Below are positions 5,991-9,055 of a stretch of DNA of 9,055 bases, piece by piece (within the stretch, counting starts at the first letter, position 1; each line of letters starts with the position of its first letter). The notes under the pieces were generated by a model. The model searched no databases, had not been told where the DNA came from, and was given only the letters and a program-made list of their open reading frames with translations. A program made the translations under genes and the position numbers. Origin of the DNA: an uncultured Bacilli bacterium (GTDB taxonomy: Bacteria; Bacillota_I; Bacilli_A; RF39; UBA660); assembly GCA_948760655.1 (NCBI GenBank), contig CAQBKK010000044.1, forward strand, positions 1-9,055, read 5' to 3'.

Positions 5991-6829
5991 TTAACGTTCA
6001 CCAATATTTTCTATTATTTCATATGTTTTAAATTTATAAATCGTTTTTGGAAGTTCTTTAAATTTTATTTTAGATATATCTATTGATTTGTTCAGTTCAA
6101 TTAGTTTTTGATTTTTAATTATTAGTTCTTTCTTAGATATTAATATATTTGAAAATTTTAAATTAGGATGATTTGTTATAAATTCTGGTATGGATTTGTA
6201 TTTTAATATTTTTACTGCGGTTATATTGCCTATTCCTTTTACTCCTTTTATGTTATCACTTTTATCTCCTACTAAAGATTTAAATATCACATATTTTTCT
6301 GGGAGTATATTGTATTTTTTTATGACTTCTTCTTTATTATATAAGATACTTTTTTTACCTCTTGGAACAAATAAAAATACATTGTTATCAACTAATTGTA
6401 TAAAATCGGAGTTTGTTGAAACAATTATATATTGATAATCATTATTAGGAGTTTTAGAAACTATTGAAGCAATTAAATCATCTGTTTCATGGTTTTCTAC
6501 TTCTAAATAAGGAATATTTAGATAATCTAATGCCTTTTTTATTAAAGGTAATTGAGAAAAAGGATTTTCTTCTTCTACAATATTACTATAGTCTATTCTA
6601 TTAGCTTTATATTCTTTATCTATTTCTAAATTACTATTTTTGCTTGTTTCACTATCAAAAATAACATATAATGAATCTGGTTTAAATTCATCAACTATTT
6701 TTTTTAACTTCCAATAAATCCAATTAAACCTCTAATATCTTTACCTTTTCTATTTTTAATCGGTGCAGGTATTCCATAAAGCATTCTAAATAGTAGATTA
6801 TGCCCGTCAATTAAAACATTTTTTTTCAT
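5991..6829 (-). pseudogene. Broken 5'-3' exonuclease (PolA N-terminal / T5 FEN type), one-base deletion
   Basis: Two frames together encode a complete stand-alone 5'-3' exonuclease. Frame one starts at ATG 6829 with AAAGGAG at 6845-6839, runs M-K-K-N-V-L-I-D-G-H-N to G-L-I-G-F-I and stops at TAA 6706-6704 after 41 codons. Frame two resumes at W-K-L-K-K-I-V-D-E-F near 6713 and is open to the stop at 5991. Inserting one base near 6713 gives 279 residues with all family acids: D8, D59 in V-I-F-D, E115/D117/D118 in E-T-D-D-L, D142 in N-S-D-F, D189 and D192 in G-D-K-S-D-N, and the helix-3-turn-helix G-V-K-G-I-G-N-I-T-A. It resembles Bacillus YpcP-size nucleases that process flaps and RNA primers. 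Frame two has no ATG with a ribosome binding site until late; a GTG at 6290 would give only the last 99 residues. It is a recent pseudogene, an assembly error or, less likely, a recoded gene. Confidence 0.85.
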
Positions 6830-6869
6830 AAACTATCACTCCTTTAAAGAAAAAGATAGGTATGATTAG

Positions 6870-6897
6870 ATTATACTTATCTCTAGGGTCAGTCCAA
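6870..6897 (-). promoter_or_regulatory. Promoter of the 5'-3' exonuclease gene
   Basis: On the minus strand 6875-6870 is a perfect TATAAT. A partial -35, TTGGAC (6897-6892), lies 16 bases upstream. The predicted leader is about 35 bases and ends with the AAAGGAG site at 6845-6839. The -35 sits inside the inverted repeat 6889-6905. Confidence 0.5.
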
Positions 6898-6905
6898 ACG
6901 ACTGA
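6889..6905. repeat. Inverted repeat over the exonuclease -35, possible operator
   Basis: TCAGTC (6889-6894) and GACTGA (6900-6905) form a perfect 6-bp dyad with a 5-base centre CAAAC. It covers the -35 of the promoter at 6870-6897, a typical repressor position. In RNA it would be a 6-bp hairpin. Either reading is inference. Confidence 0.4.
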
Positions 6906-7025
6906 ATAAAATAATTTTATGCTTAAATTCAAACCTTTTTCAAAGTTCGAATGTATTCGCTTCTGGTGCGTTTACTGATGGGGTTTTGCACTCATCAGTA
7001 AAAAATAAGTTCATTTGTATTTGAT
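6889..7025 (-). ncRNA. Candidate structured RNA or leader (unclassified)
   Basis: Between pepD and the exonuclease, read on the minus strand, four hairpins occur in order. H1: a 10-bp perfect stem (7002-6993 with 6980-6971) around a 12-base loop. H2: an 11-bp stem (6952-6942 with 6937-6927) capped by a GAAA tetraloop. H3: an AU stem (6920-6906). H4: TCAGTC/GACTGA (6905-6889). H2 contains two G-U pairs that become A-C mismatches on the plus strand, so only a minus-strand transcript folds fully. The H1 loop holds GTGC (6991-6988), complementary to GCAC (6969-6966), a possible pseudoknot or alternative pairing if the base of H1 opens. A promoter (7032-7060) starts transcription near 7025. No U-tract terminator is seen, so it could be a 5' leader of the exonuclease or an independent small RNA. 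I could not match it to a known riboswitch or ribozyme. Confidence 0.4.
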
Positions 7026-7031
7026 GAATTA

Positions 7032-7060
7032 ATTATATCGCTGTTTAATACATTAATCAA
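7032..7060 (-). promoter_or_regulatory. Promoter upstream of the structured intergenic region
   Basis: On the minus strand, TTGATT (7060-7055, four of six), a 17-base spacer and a perfect TATAAT (7037-7032) form a good sigma-A promoter. The -35 overlaps the last codons and stop of pepD. The start would fall near 7025, over 190 bases before the exonuclease start codon. Confidence 0.55.
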
Positions 7061-8369
7061 CAACTTCTAAAAATTTTATCAGCAAATTAAATGTTTTTAT
7101 CCATGAACTTATAAATGTTAATTCATCTACTGTATGATATTTTCTTATAATACTTCCAATAGAAATAATATCTAAACCATCTATTCTTTTCTTTATAGCA
7201 GAACATTCAATACTACCATGCCATATTTCTTCCAAAGGATATTCAGAATATTCTTTAAAATATAATTCTTTATATTGCCTTAATAACTCTGATTCATAAT
7301 CTACTTTCCAAATAGAGTCTGTATAAATTTCATTAACAACAAAATTATTATTTAAATTTCTAGTTTTGTTATTAAGTTCTTCAAGTTCGTTTTCATCCAT
7401 ACTCCTAAACACATAATAAATACTAACTTTATTATCAGATGTTTTAATTAATCCTAGGTTAGCAGATGCCATATTTTTAGTAATATACCCACATTTTAAA
7501 TCTAATACTTCATTTAATATATTTTTGGTATCTTTACTAGAAAAAACCACTTGATTATCAACTTTATCTATTTTAGCATTTAATCCTTTAAAAATATCAT
7601 TCACATTGATACCTGTATTTATAATAATTTCACAAAAGGAAGCCAAATCATTTTCAGAAATCCCACCATCTATACTTTTTATAAAAACATCTTTGTCTCT
7701 TAATAAATTAGCCATAGTAGTTATAGCATTCTTTTCGGATAAATCAACATCTTCTCCCGAATTTCCTCCTGGAAATCCATCGATTAGAATTTTATAACTA
7801 GGTAAATTGTTTTCAATTAATTTTCCATTATATACATACTCATTGCATATATCTCCATCTGCACCTATAAATATGCCATTATCTTTTGAATTATCAAGAT
7901 TGATTAATCTTTTGCTTTCAACTTTATTATATGGAAAAGTGATTGCTCCATTAAATGTAGTTTCTTCTTCGGTTGTAAATAAAAATTCTAAATCAGGATG
8001 TTTTAAATTGTCATTCTCCATAATAGTTAGCATCATAGAAAGGCCTACACCTTGATCTGCGCCTAAAGAAGTATCTTTAGCAGTTACTTTATCCCCATCA
8101 ATAATTACTTCAATTCCATCATGAAAAAAATCATGATTACTGTATTTGCTTTTAACACATACCATATCTAAATGTGCTTGTAAAGCTATTGGTTTAGAAT
8201 TAATATTACCTTTTTTCTTTATTAGAACATTATTATTTTCATCTTTAAAATAATAGAGTTTTTTTTCTTTTGCAACATTAACAAAAAAATCTGCTATTTT
8301 TTCTTCGTGACTTGATTCTCTAGGAATTTTAGAAATTCTTAAAAAATTGTTAATTAAAGTTTCTTTCAT
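7053..8369 (-). CDS. pepD: Aminoacyl-histidine dipeptidase PepD-like (M20C peptidase)
   Basis: This is a cytosolic di-zinc dipeptidase for recycling small peptides. The 438-residue protein keeps the M20 core: H66-x-D68 in A-H-L-D, bridging D105 in L-G-A-D-Q-G-V-G, E134/E135 in F-T-T-E-E-E, D159 in I-N-L-D-N, then H384 and E388 in I-W-H-G-S-I-E-C and H412 in R-K-Y-H-T-V-D-E. It is 40-50 residues shorter than typical PepD (about 485), mostly in the lid domain. The G-G-H-S-G motif of the lid is G-G-N-S-G here (N203); that His is normally conserved and helps bind substrate across the dimer. ATG at 8369 has AAAAGGA about 7 bases upstream. A 54-base gap separates it from the nuclease remnant; no clear promoter is seen there, although a 5-6 bp hairpin (8403-8418) is. 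Activity may be altered. Confidence 0.9.
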   Translation of the reverse strand: MKETLINNFLRISKIPRESSHEEKIADFFVNVAKEKKLYYFKDENNNVLIKKKGNINSKPIALQAHLDMVCVKSKYSNHDFFHDGIEVIIDGDKVTAKDTSLGADQGVGLSMMLTIMENDNLKHPDLEFLFTTEEETTFNGAITFPYNKVESKRLINLDNSKDNGIFIGADGDICNEYVYNGKLIENNLPSYKILIDGFPGGNSGEDVDLSEKNAITTMANLLRDKDVFIKSIDGGISENDLASFCEIIINTGINVNDIFKGLNAKIDKVDNQVVFSSKDTKNILNEVLDLKCGYITKNMASANLGLIKTSDNKVSIYYVFRSMDENELEELNNKTRNLNNNFVVNEIYTDSIWKVDYESELLRQYKELYFKEYSEYPLEEIWHGSIECSAIKKRIDGLDIISIGSIIRKYHTVDELTFISSWIKTFNLLIKFLEVVD

Positions 8370-8402
8370 AAATTATCCTTTTCTATTTTTTAATTCACAT
8401 TA

Positions 8403-8418
8403 GTTCCGCTTGTGGAAC
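8403..8418. repeat. Small GC-rich hairpin upstream of pepD
   Basis: GTTCC (8403-8407) and GGAAC (8414-8418) form a 5-bp stem, extended to 6 by a G-U pair on the minus strand. No T-run follows in either direction, so it is not an ordinary terminator. Its role is unknown. Confidence 0.3.
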
Positions 8419-8423
8419 CCACT

Positions 8424-8822
8424 CTATTTATTATCGTTAAATTCGGCTTTTTGTTTTTCTATTTCTAATGCTAATTCTTTTTCTGTTGGCAAATATAATT
8501 GGTATTTAGAGGCAAATAAATTTTTATTATCATTTAATACAGAGTACTTAACTATAGTATCTTTTTTGTCAGAACATAGAATTATTCCTATAGTTGAATT
8601 ATCTTGTTCATTCTTTATTTCATTATCAAAATATCTAACATAAAAATCCATTTGCCCAATATCTTGATGTGTTAATTTATCCAATTTTAAATCTATTAAT
8701 ACAAAACACTTTAGTACATAATTATAAAAAACTAAATCAATATAAAAATTATCCCCATCTACATCTATTCTTCTTTACCTAGCTACAAAAGAGAAGCCTC
8801 TACCTAATTCCAATAAAAATTC
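8424..8822 (-). pseudogene. Remnant of a DUF1016/YhcG-type PDDEXK nuclease, C-terminal part only
   Basis: The C-terminal nuclease domain of this family is recognisable: E-F-L-L-E-L-G-R-G-F-S-F-V-A-R (8822-8778), an in-frame TAA (8777-8775) where the family has a Gln codon, then R-R-I-D-V-D-G-D-N-F-Y-I-D-L-V-F-Y, V-L-I-D-L-K, L-T-H-Q-D-I-G-Q-M-D-F-Y-V and S-K-Y-Q-L-Y-L-P-T-E-K-E-L ending at 8424 (TAG). About 130 residues remain of a protein usually about 340-380 long; the whole N-terminal DUF1016 domain is absent. After the stop, an in-frame ATG at 8684 would give 86 residues lacking the catalytic acids. Frame upstream of 8822 is open (an ATG at 8846, M-G-E-H-T-F-P) but does not resemble the family. 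Full-length members often travel with restriction-modification genes, so this hints at a lost defence or mobile cassette. Confidence 0.8.
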
Positions 8823-8828
8823 TGAGGG

Positions 8829-8858
8829 AAACGTATGCTCACCCATACGAAGACGTTT
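8829..8858. repeat. Nested inverted repeat at the truncated end of the nuclease remnant
   Basis: AAACGT (8829-8834) pairs with ACGTTT (8853-8858), and CGTATG (8832-8837) pairs with CATACG (8844-8849) as an overlapping alternative. The recognisable nuclease homology stops about 7 bases away, so this may mark the break point of a deletion or insertion. Confidence 0.35.
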
Positions 8859-8900
8859 ACAATGATAAAAGTAAAGAATTACTAAATAAAATATAAAAAA

Positions 8901-8922
8901 TGCTAGGTAATTGCTAGGTAAT
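8901..8922. repeat. Tandem 11-bp direct repeat, with a 9-bp inverted copy at 8775-8783
   Basis: TGCTAGGTAAT occurs twice back to back (8901-8911, 8912-8922). Its core GCTAGGTAA also occurs inverted as TTACCTAGC at 8775-8783, where it contains the premature stop of the nuclease remnant. The repeats lie just beyond the tRNA terminator. Confidence 0.6.
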
Positions 8923-8933
8923 TAGAGAAAAAG

Positions 8934-8959
8934 CAATATAAAACCTCGTAAATACGAGG
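8934..8959 (-). terminator. Intrinsic terminator downstream of tRNA-Leu
   Basis: CCTCGTA (8944-8950) and TACGAGG (8953-8959) form a GC-rich stem (6 bp with a 4-base loop). Read on the minus strand it is followed by TTTTATATTG, 12 bases after the tRNA 3' end. Confidence 0.7.
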
Positions 8960-8971
8960 CTAAATACAATT

Positions 8972-9055
8972 TGGTGCAGGTAAAGGGACTTGAACCCCCA
9001 TGGATTTCTCCGCTAGATCCTAAGTCTAGTGCGTCTACCAATTCCGCCATACCTG
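8972..9055 (-). tRNA. tRNA-Leu(UAG), lacking its first base at the window edge
   Basis: Read on the minus strand, the sequence begins CAGGTA (the acceptor G1 would be at 9056), then a D arm with G-G-C-G-G-A-A-T-T-G-G-T-A-G-A, an anticodon stem CTAGA/TCTAG with loop CTTAGGA (anticodon TAG), a long leucine-type variable arm (GGAGAAATCC), T loop TTCAAGT, acceptor strand TACCTGC, discriminator A and an encoded CCA (8974-8972). It reads CUA and, with U34 modification, other CUN codons. Its 3' end faces the decayed nuclease region. Confidence 0.95.

Noticed and set aside
6698..6715. Programmed -1 frameshift in the exonuclease
   Set aside because: The A-run lies after the frame-one stop and no in-frame X-XXY-YYZ heptamer precedes it; a plain deletion fits better.
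6762..6771. GGTGCAGGTA shared with the tRNA-Leu 3' end (8973-8982), possible att core
   Set aside because: Only 10 bases, without extension into the T arm, and at 6762 it encodes part of the exonuclease (G-I-P-A-P), so chance is the simpler explanation.
6948..6959. Short palindrome CGAAT-GT-ATTCG
   Set aside because: A 2-base loop cannot fold in RNA, and its left arm is already used by the longer GAAA-capped stem.
6985..7000. CTGATGAG on the minus strand (core of the hammerhead ribozyme)
   Set aside because: The following helix II, GAAA box and cleavage-site helix are not in the right order; the bases instead belong to a 10-bp hairpin.
6960..7002. Loose similarity of the first stem-loop to the fluoride riboswitch (GATG, AAAC)
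   Set aside because: The required downstream GCTGATG-like segment and pairing are missing, and no fluoride exporter gene is nearby.
8775..8910. Small element with 9-bp terminal inverted repeats (TTACCTAGC...GCTAGGTAA)
   Set aside because: Nuclease-family homology runs through the left boundary without interruption, and no target-site duplication is seen.

Overview
The window is AT-rich, low-GC DNA that reads with the standard bacterial code (TGG for Trp; TAA or TAG stops). It has strong AGGAG-type ribosome binding sites and TTGACA/TATAAT-type promoters, several with an extended -10 (TGn). A germination protease (gpr) divergent from rpsT is the arrangement known from Bacillus relatives. Together these suggest a spore-forming or formerly spore-forming low-GC Firmicute (Bacilli/Erysipelotrichia-like or Clostridia). 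Species cannot be named from the sequence.

Layout, left to right. 1-690 (-): gpr, cut by the window edge. 825-1088 (+): rpsT with promoter and terminator. 1146-2099 (+): membrane-anchored transglutaminase-like protein. 2117-3004 (-): miaA, convergent with it and sharing a bidirectional terminator. 3102-3758 (-): unrecognised coiled-coil/two-helix membrane protein. 3822-4442 (-): Idi/YfcD-like NUDIX hydrolase. 4520-4960 (+): mscL, divergent from the NUDIX gene. 5010-5903 (-): Zn-dependent phospholipase C-like protein. 5991-6829 (-): PolA-type 5'-3' exonuclease broken by a one-base deletion. 6830-7052: gene-free, but rich in inverted repeats and flanked by two promoters, possibly a structured RNA. 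7053-8369 (-): PepD-like M20 dipeptidase. 8424-8822 (-): truncated, stop-interrupted DUF1016/YhcG-type PDDEXK nuclease. 8972-9055 (-): tRNA-Leu(UAG), lacking only its first base. No stretch over 300 bases lacks a gene.

The left two thirds is ordinary housekeeping: translation (rpsT, miaA, tRNA), spore germination (gpr), osmotic safety (mscL), metabolite or nucleotide sanitation (NUDIX) and peptide breakdown (PepD). The right third, just downstream of a tRNA 3' end, holds two broken nuclease genes and several small repeats. This looks like decayed accessory DNA, although no integrase or duplicated att site is visible. I found no clear new multi-gene system. The most interesting unexplained signal is the structured intergenic region at about 6889-7025. 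Its best stem (GAAA tetraloop, two G-U pairs) forms fully only when read from the minus strand, and a good promoter precedes it on that strand.
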